Shown in pieces: positions 7,155-13,318 of a stretch of 64,000 nt of DNA. The stretch lies in assembly GCF_900087055.1 (NCBI RefSeq), contig NZ_LT575468.1, positions 1,984,001 to 2,048,000 on the forward strand, written 5' to 3'. Numbering within the stretch: the first letter of the stretch is position 1; the number at the start of each line of letters is the position of its first letter. Source of the stretch: Plesiomonas shigelloides. Lineage in GTDB: Bacteria; Pseudomonadota; Gammaproteobacteria; Enterobacterales; CAMTGL01. Position numbers and translations under genes: made by a program. The notes under the pieces were generated by a model. It had not been told where the DNA came from and searched no databases. It worked only from the letters and a program-made list of their open reading frames with translations.

Positions 7155-7352
7155 TCACCTCCAGAGTCGATTAATCATTGATTGTGGAGTTGGCTGTAAC
7201 TTCTGGCGTTTTGGGGCGGCAACCGACACAACCCAAAGAGTTTTATCGTCGCTTAAACTTTTCATCGCTTTCAATCCCCGCCGCTGGTATTCAGCGAGTA
7301 ACTGTACAGCCTCTTCACTACTCATCGGGTTATGAGTGAACCATGCAATCAT
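7155..7352 (-). CDS. Small hypothetical nin-region protein
   Basis: This is an unrecognised 65-aa protein with a basic C-terminus (APKRQKLQPTPQSMINRLWR). Its ATG overlaps the upstream stop in an ATGA junction, showing translational coupling in the early operon. The central SSEEAVQLLAEYQRRGLKA helix is amphipathic. Confidence 0.6.
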   Translation of the reverse strand: MIAWFTHNPMSSEEAVQLLAEYQRRGLKAMKSLSDDKTLWVVSVAAPKRQKLQPTPQSMINRLWR

Positions 7353-7621
7353 ATTTCTCCCCAACCAGCAGAACGCAGCGCACCATAGACAGCCTCACGA
7401 GCCTCAAGCTCTTCTTTCTCAGCAAGCTGCAAAATAGCGCGCGACGTATCGGCATTAGCTTTGGCTTTCTGCCATACGGTGATTAACTGATCGATAGATT
7501 GATGTTCCACCTCTGACATCACTGCATGGGACGCTTTCTCTGGCCACACGAAACCACCAATTCGGTTCAGAGCTTCAAGCGTGAATAACTGTTCATCTGG
7601 TAATGAGTATTTATTATTCAT
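7349..7621 (-). CDS. Hypothetical nin-region protein
   Basis: This is an unrecognised 90-aa, mainly helical protein. The second half is a likely amphipathic helix (ILQLAEKEELEAREAVYGAL). ATG 7621 follows AAGGAGA by 7 bases and overlaps the end of the ninB-like gene. Tight packing and a good ribosome site make it a real gene. Confidence 0.65.
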   Translation of the reverse strand: MNNKYSLPDEQLFTLEALNRIGGFVWPEKASHAVMSEVEHQSIDQLITVWQKAKANADTSRAILQLAEKEELEAREAVYGALRSAGWGEI

Positions 7622-8068
7622 TTTGCTTCTCCTTAAGTCGCATATATTCAGAATCACTCGGTATCGTCAGGAGGCACCCATTATCGAAGGCCCAGTCTTC
7701 AACTTGGCCCATAAAATAATGCATTGCCCCTGTGTCTAGGGTTGATGTTTTAATTAACTCCCTGACGATAACTTTCTCACCCGTGACAACATCAGTTCGC
7801 TCCTCCTCTTTGTATCCAAGATAGGTATGCTTCATTGCGCATTTCACCCATTCAGGCGTAGCGAAGCCCCTACCTCTGCGCTGGAGGTATTTGCTTATCT
7901 CGCTACACCACATGTGAAAAGTGCGTTTTGTGAAAGGCTGCGTTTGTTTTTCCACGGTTTTAATATCAAGCGATATTCACCGTGCTCTAGCAGTTGTTGG
8001 ATTTGCTGACCGACTGACTGAAAGTTTACTTTAGTGAGTTTGATGCCTTCTTGGTTTATGCCATTCAC
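7614..8068 (-). pseudogene. ninB: ninB-like recombination gene split by a frameshift
   Basis: NinB proteins of lambdoid phages bind single-stranded DNA and aid recombination. Codons 1-51 from GTG 8068 (GGAG site upstream) encode a NinB-like N-terminus ending in KNKRSLSQNALF, the family's signature. That frame then stops within eight codons. The expected continuation (HMWCSEISKYL onward, to TAG/TGA at 7614) is present in the next frame. The break is at CTTTTCACATG (about 7916): one extra C would restore the conserved ALFHMW. It is either a real one-base deletion, a sequencing error or, less likely, a -1 frameshift site. Confidence 0.75.
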
Positions 8069-8104
8069 ATCCACTCCATTAGTTTAAAAGCAACTCCGAA
8101 GTAA

Positions 8105-8305
8105 CTAACCAATAGGTCTGATAGACGATATATCCAAATACAGACCGGCAGACTGAACACTTCGACCTGATAACCGACTAAACATCAGGCCATGCTCATC
8201 AATCCATACGAAAAAGCACTTTCTCAACTTGCGCTGGGAAACACATTGCTCACCAGAAGCATCCAGCCACAACAGATCACCAACGTGAGTGAATTTATTT
8301 TTCAT
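8105..8305 (-). CDS. Small hypothetical phage protein
   Basis: This is an unrecognised 66-aa protein. It starts MKNKFTHVGDLLWLDASGEQ and is probably a small beta-rich domain. ATG 8305 has a GGAGGG site. It lies 19 bases after gene P in the early operon. Confidence 0.55.
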   Translation of the reverse strand: MKNKFTHVGDLLWLDASGEQCVSQRKLRKCFFVWIDEHGLMFSRLSGRSVQSAGLYLDISSIRPIG

Positions 8306-8324
8306 GCCTGCCCTCCATGCGCTT

Positions 8325-9020
8325 TTACACCCGGCTTCTAAAAAATCTCCGTTTGATTTCAGCTATCTTTGCCATCCCAGCCTCTTTGGTGACTGGAATA
8401 TACAATTTAGCGACTTGCTTAATCGGCTTAGGGATTTCTTCCCCTGCCCGAATCCGTGTTGCCATATCACTCAGCTCAGTAGAGCATCGCTTGCGCGTTT
8501 CAGATTCGGACAATCCCTGAGATCTCATTACGTCATATAGCTTGGTGATCATCCAGTATGCCGCATTGCTGGGCCACGGGTACTCCTCGGGAGAATCATA
8601 CAAGCTTCGCTCTGCGCAGTACTTCATTAGCATGTTGTAGAGTTCATTAGAATCAGGGAGCCCCGCCGACTGAAACTCGCCCAAACGGCACCACGATATG
8701 AATTGTCCTGGTGATGGTAGATAGGGTGAGTTTTGGCGTCTAGCGGCGGACATACCGGCCTCAACCTGCTCAAGGCTAGTGATCCCGTTCTCCAAGAATG
8801 CCATCACCCACTGCGCCCTTAGTGTGTCCAAGTCAGACTGGCTTTTAACGCTTACCGTGAGTGCAGGGAAAATAACGCGGAATTGCTTAAATATCTCATT
8901 GAATACCGCAACCGCACCGTCGTTGAGTTGTTTTCGCGGTCGTCTTGCATCGGCCATCTGCACCACTGTCGCCGAGTGGCTATTGTACGTAGTGGTTACC
9001 GCAGCTGCTGACTGTCTCAT
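8325..9020 (-). CDS. P: Replication protein P (lambda P-like helicase loader)
   Basis: This 231-aa protein resembles lambda P, which brings host DnaB helicase to O bound at the origin. Typical stretches are FKQFRVIFPAL, LRAQWVMAFLENGI and ARRQNSPYLPSPGQFISWC in the first 130 residues. A polar helical middle and a basic C-terminus (IKRRFFRSRV) follow. Its ATG overlaps the stop of gene O (ATGA), the same coupled order as in lambda. Length is close to lambda P (233 aa). Confidence 0.9.
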   Translation of the reverse strand: MRQSAAAVTTTYNSHSATVVQMADARRPRKQLNDGAVAVFNEIFKQFRVIFPALTVSVKSQSDLDTLRAQWVMAFLENGITSLEQVEAGMSAARRQNSPYLPSPGQFISWCRLGEFQSAGLPDSNELYNMLMKYCAERSLYDSPEEYPWPSNAAYWMITKLYDVMRSQGLSESETRKRCSTELSDMATRIRAGEEIPKPIKQVAKLYIPVTKEAGMAKIAEIKRRFFRSRV

Positions 9021-9844
9021 ACCAAAAGTCCTTTAGCCCAATCAGTGTTATCGAAGTTCAAGGATGCTGAATTTGCTGTACCAGCCAATTGCTTGTTGCG
9101 CTTGATTTCTAGCTGATCCCACTTTCGGCGCAAACTGACTGGGCAAAGAATATTCCCAGACCAAAATGAATCCTGACACGCCCATCTGAACAGCTCGCAC
9201 ATTTCACGATGTTGCTTCCCGTCACGCTCGCGCATCAGACGTATCTCATTGGCCCATGCGGCGTAGTTAGGTTTTTTAGCCTTGGGGGCAATCGCTAACA
9301 CCTGCCCAAACATCCACTCTGCTGCGGCAAGGTCATCAGCGGTCCCCCACTTGGTACCGCTCTGAATTGCTTTTCCATCGTCAGGCAAAGAAACACCTCC
9401 GCTGTGATCGTCTGAGGATTCGTCAGAATTCTCGGACGTAACAGATATTGGTTCTATGACTGGTTCTATTGACTGGTTCTGGTGCCATCTGGTGGCACAG
9501 GGTGTGCCATCTAATGGCATAGGGGGTGTCATCTGATGGCACAGGGGTGTGCCATTTGATGGCATAGGGGTATCCAGAATCAGGTAATAAACATTCGACC
9601 TATTCCCCTTTCCGTTGTTATTCCCGATACGGTTTTCTTTCGTCAATAACCCCATATCCATGAGCGCGTCAATGTGTGCTCTTACTGCGCTCCTGCTGCA
9701 TTCGCAATGATCCGCGATATTCTGGTATGACGGCCAGCACTCCCCTTTATCGTTGGCATTGTCCGCTAATTTGATTAAAACCAACTTCCTTAATGGGTTT
9801 CCAACCTTGATATTCATGGCCTTAGCCATTAACGTCATGCTCAT
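9017..9844 (-). CDS. O: Replication initiator O-like protein with internal origin
   Basis: This 275-aa protein is the O-type initiator. The N-terminal 90 residues form a winged-helix DNA-binding domain (CWPSYQNIADHCECSRSAVR). Residues about 95-125 are translated iterons (repeating PLDGTP-like units). An acidic linker follows (ENSDESSDDHSGG). The C-terminal 110 residues (AAEWMFGQVLAI onward) should contact P. The order cII-O-P and the origin inside the coding sequence match lambda. ATG 9844 has a GAGGC site 8 bases upstream. Confidence 0.9.
   Translation of the reverse strand: MSMTLMAKAMNIKVGNPLRKLVLIKLADNANDKGECWPSYQNIADHCECSRSAVRAHIDALMDMGLLTKENRIGNNNGKGNRSNVYYLILDTPMPSNGTPLCHQMTPPMPLDGTPCATRWHQNQSIEPVIEPISVTSENSDESSDDHSGGVSLPDDGKAIQSGTKWGTADDLAAAEWMFGQVLAIAPKAKKPNYAAWANEIRLMRERDGKQHREMCELFRWACQDSFWSGNILCPVSLRRKWDQLEIKRNKQLAGTANSASLNFDNTDWAKGLLV
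9448..9566. other. Phage replication origin: four palindromic iterons in gene O
   Basis: Four 17-bp iterons lie at 9482-9498, 9504-9520, 9526-9542 and 9549-9565, spaced 22-23 bp. Each is a near-palindrome of the type GTGCCATCTGATGGCAC. Next to them (9452-9480) are three copies of TGGTTCT in a more AT-rich stretch that could be the unwinding region. Lambda ori also has four iterons in gene O followed by an AT-rich segment. Confidence 0.85.
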
Positions 9845-9876
9845 TGAAAAGCCTCATTGAAAAATATAATATTTCT

Positions 9877-9963
9877 AGCGTATTTCTCTGTGAACTGTGA
9901 TTTTTGCTTAAAAACTCATTGTTAACTGCTCAAAGTCCTCGGTTGCCGCCGAGGACTTTTTTT
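9877..9963 (+). ncRNA. OOP-like antisense RNA to cII
   Basis: A TATAAT box at 9865-9870, with TTGAAA 15 bases upstream, would start RNA near 9877. It ends at a strong terminator inside the 3' end of cII: AAGTCCTCGG-loop-CCGAGGACTT and seven T. The terminator stem and loop share CTCGGTTGCCGCC with lambda OOP RNA as I remember it. Length (about 87 nt) and position between O and cII also match OOP, which destabilises cII mRNA. Confidence 0.75.
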
Positions 9964-10204
9964 GTCCGATAACCTTAAAAACCTCTCGAACTACCTGCCC
10001 CAACGGGCTCACTTCTGCGGCCATTTTTAGAATGCAAAAAGCCGTTGCTACATCGCGCCAATTCATTCGACTAACCTTAGATTCATGCCATCCAGATAGC
10101 TCAGCGAACTTGCGTTGAGTCAGTTGTGACAAAGCAATCAGAATGTCTGTCTCCGCACGGTCGATCTGTCGCTGAGTTGGTTTGCTGTAACTTGCATTTC
10201 TCAT
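9908..10204 (-). CDS. cII: Transcriptional activator CII
   Basis: This 98-aa protein resembles lambda CII (97 aa), which activates the establishment promoter of cI and promotes lysogeny. The helix-turn-helix is in QRKFAELSGWHESKVSRMNW. The C-terminus SAATEDFEQLTMSF matches the lambda end pattern. ATG 10204 has an AAGGAG site. The 3' end is covered by the OOP-like antisense RNA, as in lambda. Confidence 0.9.
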   Translation of the reverse strand: MRNASYSKPTQRQIDRAETDILIALSQLTQRKFAELSGWHESKVSRMNWRDVATAFCILKMAAEVSPLGQVVREVFKVIGQKKSSAATEDFEQLTMSF

Positions 10205-10239
10205 GTGCAAAACTCCTTTTTGAAATATGAGTAGCCAAA

Positions 10240-10259
10240 CCATCAAGCAAACTTGATGG
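10240..10259 (-). terminator. tR1-like hairpin between nutR and cII
   Basis: CCATCAAG / CTTGATGG with a four-base loop, and only a weak T stretch after it on the minus strand. Its place just after nutR matches lambda tR1. Confidence 0.55.
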
Positions 10260-10272
10260 CTAGTTGGTGTTT

Positions 10273-10312
10273 GCCGTCTGTGTTCAGTCGGCGGTCAGGT
10301 TGTTAAAGAACG
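10273..10312 (-). promoter_or_regulatory. nutR site (boxA and boxB)
   Basis: On the minus strand boxA-like GTTCTTTAACAA is followed by a hairpin GCCGACTG-AACA-CAGACGGC (7 of 8 pairs). The closing pairs and loop CTGAACACAG are identical to those in nutL. It lies between cro and cII, as expected for the N-dependent antitermination site. Confidence 0.75.
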
Positions 10313-10317
10313 GAGGG

Positions 10318-10524
10318 TTAGATATCGCTACTACTTCGTTTTTGACTAGGGAATGGTTTTCTTTCTTCCGCGTGGACTGACCCATCTGGATTGATGATCA
10401 CCGTAATATCTCTTCCAGATGAAATAGCCTTAAAAATTGCACTCTGGTATACGCCGAGATTTTTAGCCGCCTTGGTTTGCCCAAGACGCTTTACGTAATC
10501 TATTAGTTTTACTCTTTGCTCCAT
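10318..10524 (-). CDS. cro: Cro repressor
   Basis: This 68-aa protein is very close to lambda Cro (66 aa): it starts [18 protein letters not shown], has the DNA-reading helix [11 protein letters not shown], and ends in [10 protein letters not shown]. It binds the OR operators and turns down pRM and pR during lytic growth. ATG 10524 follows AAGGAGG. It is the first gene of the pR operon. Confidence 0.95.
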   Translation of the reverse strand: MEQRVKLIDYVKRLGQTKAAKNLGVYQSAIFKAISSGRDITVIINPDGSVHAEERKPFPSQKRSSSDI

Positions 10525-10549
10525 TAGAACCTCCTTCACGGACAAACAA

Positions 10550-10615
10550 TTATTACCGCTAGAGCTAATTGATGTCAACACTAGCGGTGTTATGCTTTTA
10601 ACACCATGAGTGATA
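10550..10615. promoter_or_regulatory. OR operators with pR and pRM
   Basis: Three 17-bp operators, about 10551-10567, 10576-10592 and 10599-10615, share the half site TAACACC/TATCACC-like pattern. pR on the minus strand has a consensus -35 TTGACA (10573-10578) and -10 TAATAA (10550-10555) with 17-bp spacing. pRM reads rightward with a weak -10 (GATAAC, about 10612) so close to the cI ATG that the cI message is probably leaderless, as in lambda. Confidence 0.85.
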
Positions 10616-10625
10616 ACATCGAAGG

Positions 10626-11342
10626 ATGACTACGAAAAAAAAACCTATCACAGCAGAGCAAATTGAAGATGCTAAACGGCTAAAAGCTATTTACGCAGCT
10701 AAAAAACGCGCTCTCAAACTCTCACAAGATAGTATCGCTGATGCTCTAGGCATCGGTCAGTCTGCTGTCGCGTCTTTGATGAACGGCGTGAATGCATTAA
10801 ATCACACCAATGCAGCGGCGATTGCTAAGCTATTGCAGGTCGGAGTGGAAGAGTTTAGCCCGAGGCTGGCGCAAGATATTGCGGATATGTATAGCTCTCT
10901 TAGTCCTAGTAAAGTTGTACCGCCGCAAGAGAAAAGATCATTCCCGTTGCTTACAACTGTTCAAGCGGGAGCGTTTACAACTGTAGCTGAGTCATATACG
11001 GCAAAAGACGCTAAGTGTTGGATAGAAACATCCCAAAAAGCCTCTGCACGCTCATTTTGGCTAGAGGTAGAAGGTGATTCTATGACTGCGCCTGCAGGGT
11101 CTAGCCCTAGTTTTCCTGAAGGGATGCTAATTCTAGTAGACCCTGACCGTGATGTAGAGCCAAACGACTTTTGTGTTGCAAACACCAATGGAAATGAGTT
11201 CACTTTCAAAAAGTTGATTCGGGATAGTGGCCTATGTTTCCTTAAGCCGCTAAACCCACAATACCCTCTCATTCCATGTGGAGACACCTGCCGCATAATC
11301 GGAAAAGTGATTATGTCTCAGTGGCCAGAGGAGATGTTTTAA
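10626..11342 (+). CDS. cI: CI repressor (self-cleaving, LexA/S24 type)
   Basis: This 238-aa repressor resembles lambda CI throughout. The N-terminal helix-turn-helix is in [20 protein letters not shown]. The RecA-stimulated cleavage site Ala114-Gly115 is in VQAGAF. The catalytic dyad is Ser152 (EGDSMTAP) and Lys195 (FTFKKL). An intact cleavage apparatus means SOS-inducible. It holds pL and pR silent in the lysogen; the ant product above could counteract it. Confidence 0.95.
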   Translation: MTTKKKPITAEQIEDAKRLKAIYAAKKRALKLSQDSIADALGIGQSAVASLMNGVNALNHTNAAAIAKLLQVGVEEFSPRLAQDIADMYSSLSPSKVVPPQEKRSFPLLTTVQAGAFTTVAESYTAKDAKCWIETSQKASARSFWLEVEGDSMTAPAGSSPSFPEGMLILVDPDRDVEPNDFCVANTNGNEFTFKKLIRDSGLCFLKPLNPQYPLIPCGDTCRIIGKVIMSQWPEEMF

Positions 11343-11430
11343 TAGCTTGCTCTCTAATACTTAGAGCTGGTTAGCAGCAACCTTTACCGTCGTCACAAGA
11401 GCGAACTCCTACAACGTAACCAATCCCTGC

Positions 11431-11458
11431 AAAACCGGCCAAGTGCCGGTTTTGTCTC
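11431..11458 (+). terminator. Terminator downstream of cI
   Basis: Perfect stem AAAACCGGC / GCCGGTTTT with a five-base loop. It ends the cI message about 90 bases after its stop. There is no rex-like gene between cI and the left operator. Confidence 0.75.
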
Positions 11459-11542
11459 TTTAGCACATCACTATTTCTTGTCGACACTAATTTCAACCAC
11501 CCCTACGCCAAGAAAATAAAACCACTTAAAAAACAATAACAT

Positions 11543-11606
11543 TATTACTTGCGGTGATTTTTTATCTCTAGCGGTGTTGACATTTAATAGCACCGCAAGT
11601 GATACT
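11543..11606 (+). promoter_or_regulatory. OL operators and pL promoter
   Basis: Three 17-bp operator sites, about 11543-11559, 11563-11579 and 11588-11604, contain CACCGCAAGT or its complement. pL has -35 TTGACA (11577-11582) and -10 GATACT (11601-11606), 18 bp apart; the two hexamers are the same as in lambda pL. It drives N and recET. Confidence 0.85.
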
Positions 11607-11632
11607 AAATATACCGAGACACCCGGTCTCAT

Positions 11633-11672
11633 CGCTCTTTAACAATAAAGCTCTCACCTGAACACAGGTGAG
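11633..11672 (+). promoter_or_regulatory. nutL site (boxA and boxB)
   Basis: BoxA CGCTCTTTAACAA (11633-11645) is almost the rRNA-type boxA. Seven bases later comes a perfect 8-bp hairpin CTCACCTG-AACA-CAGGTGAG. The loop and the three closing pairs equal those of nutR. Confidence 0.75.
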
Positions 11673-11786
11673 CCAAGGCAACAGGCTTTGGGATATTGAT
11701 GTGCTACGTGCTTATGAACGCTCAGTAAGCATGGATTAACAGACCGAGCGTCAATATCACCAAAGTCTGTTACTGGAGGATCAATC

Positions 11787-12035
11787 GTGAACGCAAGACA
11801 GCGCTATAACTTTCGCCGTATGGCCGAGTTTAACGCTCGAAAAGCTAAAGAAGCGGCTTTTAACCGTAAGCTGGAAGAAGCTATCGGAGGTTGCTCTATC
11901 CGAGTTCTGAATGCTGTATCAGTGCCAAAACGTCACCACAGCCACTCTGAATTAGGATCCACGTGCCTGCCAAAGACAGCCATGTATCAGGCAGGCTATC
12001 GCCGTAAGCAAGCAAATGTTACCGCAAGGGTGTGA
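11787..12035 (+). CDS. N: N-like early antitermination protein
   Basis: This 82-aa protein is first in the pL operon. The N-terminus carries an arginine-rich RNA-binding helix (NARQRYNFRRMAEFNARKAK). The C-terminus CLPKTAMYQAGYRRKQANVT resembles the end of P22 gp24, the P22 N protein, as I recall it. It should bind boxB of nutL and nutR and make polymerase terminator-resistant. The start is GTG 11787 with GGAGG 7 bases upstream. It is shorter than lambda N (107 aa). Confidence 0.8.
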   Translation: MNARQRYNFRRMAEFNARKAKEAAFNRKLEEAIGGCSIRVLNAVSVPKRHHSHSELGSTCLPKTAMYQAGYRRKQANVTARV

Positions 12036-12039
12036 ACCT
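12018..12039. repeat. Direct repeat copy 1 (3' end of N)
   Basis: GTTACCGCAAGGGTGTGAACCT recurs with three or four changes at 12690-12711, same orientation. The two copies bracket the minus-strand gene between them. Confidence 0.45.
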
Positions 12040-12063
12040 AAACCAGTCGATGTTTCTCATTGG

Positions 12064-12588
12064 TTAGTCACTACCACACAGCTGGTGCCCTATCTCCGCC
12101 AAACCAGGCGAAGGCTCATATTTATCGTTGTAATTCATAAAGAAGACACTTTCACAATTGAGGCAACGACTCCGATGAAACATATGATTATTTTGGCTTG
12201 GGATTGGTTGGAGTATAGATGCTACATGCTTGGAAAAGCAGTTTGCACAAAGATGCACAACTGTTTTCGCACCACCCACGACTTTCTCTTTAGAATATAC
12301 AAAAGAACCCGAATCAAGCTGATTCAAAAAATAACCATCAGTTTGATGCTTAAAGTCTTCGTAGCTGGCTATTGTTGCTTTGAGATGCATTATTTCTTCA
12401 TTACGAGAGCGTATCGTATCGCCCAAAGAAAGGCATTCCATTTGAAGCGTGAGTAATTTACTCCGAAGCTCAATTACTGCAGCCGTCACTTCTGAATCAG
12501 TTTTCCCATCGCTAATTACTTTAGCAAGACTGATGGTCTCCTTTATAGCGGTCATAGCCGCAGATAGTTCAGTAATCACTATTAGCAC
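12064..12588 (-). CDS. Coiled-coil zinc-ribbon protein encoded opposite N (sieB position)
   Basis: This 174-aa protein is encoded against the pL operon immediately downstream of N, the locus where lambda carries sieB (superinfection exclusion). The first 85 residues are helical and likely coiled coil (VIELRSKLLTLQMECL). The C-terminal half has two Cys pairs, HLCANC near residue 113 and RCLNCESVFF near 141, fitting a zinc ribbon. No membrane segment is seen, so it is not SieB itself. Similar helical plus zinc-ribbon proteins occur in phages, function unknown to me. The start is unclear: GTG 12588 or 12579, ATG 12555, all with weak ribosome sites. Exclusion function is inference from position. 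Confidence 0.65.
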   Translation of the reverse strand: MLIVITELSAAMTAIKETISLAKVISDGKTDSEVTAAVIELRSKLLTLQMECLSLGDTIRSRNEEIMHLKATIASYEDFKHQTDGYFLNQLDSGSFVYSKEKVVGGAKTVVHLCANCFSKHVASILQPIPSQNNHMFHRSRCLNCESVFFMNYNDKYEPSPGLAEIGHQLCGSD

Positions 12589-12689
12589 TCATCTTGTTGT
12601 TGGGGTGCTATTACTCTATTCAATTTCTTGCTGTTGGGGAATAGTGAGAACCGCCGAGCCTGAAGCGGTAAAAAGACAGGCAATCAACC

Positions 12690-12711
12690 GTTACCGCGAG
12701 GGTGTAACCCT
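12690..12711. repeat. Direct repeat copy 2
   Basis: Diverged copy of the last codons of N (see 12018-12039). It may be the residue of an insertion or recombination that placed the opposite-strand gene here. Confidence 0.45.
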
Positions 12712-12744
12712 CAATTCAACGTCACAAAAGAATGGAGAAAACCC

Positions 12745-12879
12745 ATGATGAATTATGCCATCGCGGGCGGAACCTTCATGGGTTTCGCTCCTGAATCTCA
12801 ATTATCTGCAATCGTAGAGCGAATTAAACAAGCCATTAAAAACACCATCCGCATTATTAATCAGCCCAGCACAAAATAA
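12745..12879 (+). CDS. Small hypothetical pL-operon protein
   Basis: A 44-aa frame starts MMNYAIAGGTFMGFAPESQL and continues as a basic helix (ERIKQAIKNTIRI). A GGAG site lies 7 bases before ATG 12745. It sits where lambdoid phages carry short kil-like host-takeover genes, but I cannot name it. Confidence 0.6.
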   Translation: MMNYAIAGGTFMGFAPESQLSAIVERIKQAIKNTIRIINQPSTK

Positions 12880-12890
12880 AGGGGGATGCC

Positions 12891-13034
12891 ATGCACGCAG
12901 ACTCAATTAACCGCATCATGTTCAAACACACTCTCAGTGGTTCAGATTTCAAAACAAAGCGCGGGCATTGGACGCTTAAAGCCATCCTGCTGTTTGTCGT
13001 CCTCTCACTGATGTACCTCTCTTATCCGGCTTAA
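12891..13034 (+). CDS. Small single-TM pL-operon protein
   Basis: A 47-aa protein with a polar N-terminal half and a C-terminal membrane segment (LKAILLFVVLSLMYLSY). A GGGGGA site lies 5 bases upstream of the ATG. It follows the preceding small gene by 11 bases. Function unknown. Confidence 0.6.
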   Translation: MHADSINRIMFKHTLSGSDFKTKRGHWTLKAILLFVVLSLMYLSYPA

Positions 13035-13051
13035 TAGCGTAAGGAGGCCAC

Positions 13052-13318
13052 ATGTCCAACATGATGGAGCGAGGCCCCATCTTTGACTCCCCTGACCTCG
13101 CTGAAGTACGAGCCAAACTGGAAAGAGCAAAGCAAGAGTTTTACGCCCGCCTAATGGGACCTCCCGTTCCCTTATATATCCGAGAGAGACAGAGAGCACG
13201 AGAACGACAAGAAATTGCACTCCGCGCCAAGATAAACCGCCAAAAGGCTTTTGAGCACGCCATGGCGCAAATCATGCAACTGCAACAAAAAGGGATCCTT
13301 CAATGTTCAATGAAGTGA
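13052..13318 (+). CDS. Small basic helical pL-operon protein
   Basis: An 88-aa, highly charged helical protein (REGION: RERQRARERQEIALRAKINR near residue 45). AAGGAGG precedes the ATG. It overlaps the start of the RecE-like gene by 16 bases, so the two are probably translationally linked. It may be an accessory recombination factor; this is inferred only from position. Confidence 0.6.
   Translation: MSNMMERGPIFDSPDLAEVRAKLERAKQEFYARLMGPPVPLYIRERQRARERQEIALRAKINRQKAFEHAMAQIMQLQQKGILQCSMK

Noticed and set aside
7916-7925. Programmed -1 frameshift in ninB
   Set aside because: The C-TTT-TC context does not make a good slippery heptamer, and NinB is normally read in one frame. A deletion or read error is simpler.
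12016-12456. 146-codon plus-strand frame downstream of N
   Set aside because: It is the complement of the zinc-ribbon gene, which has motifs and better composition. The plus frame has none.
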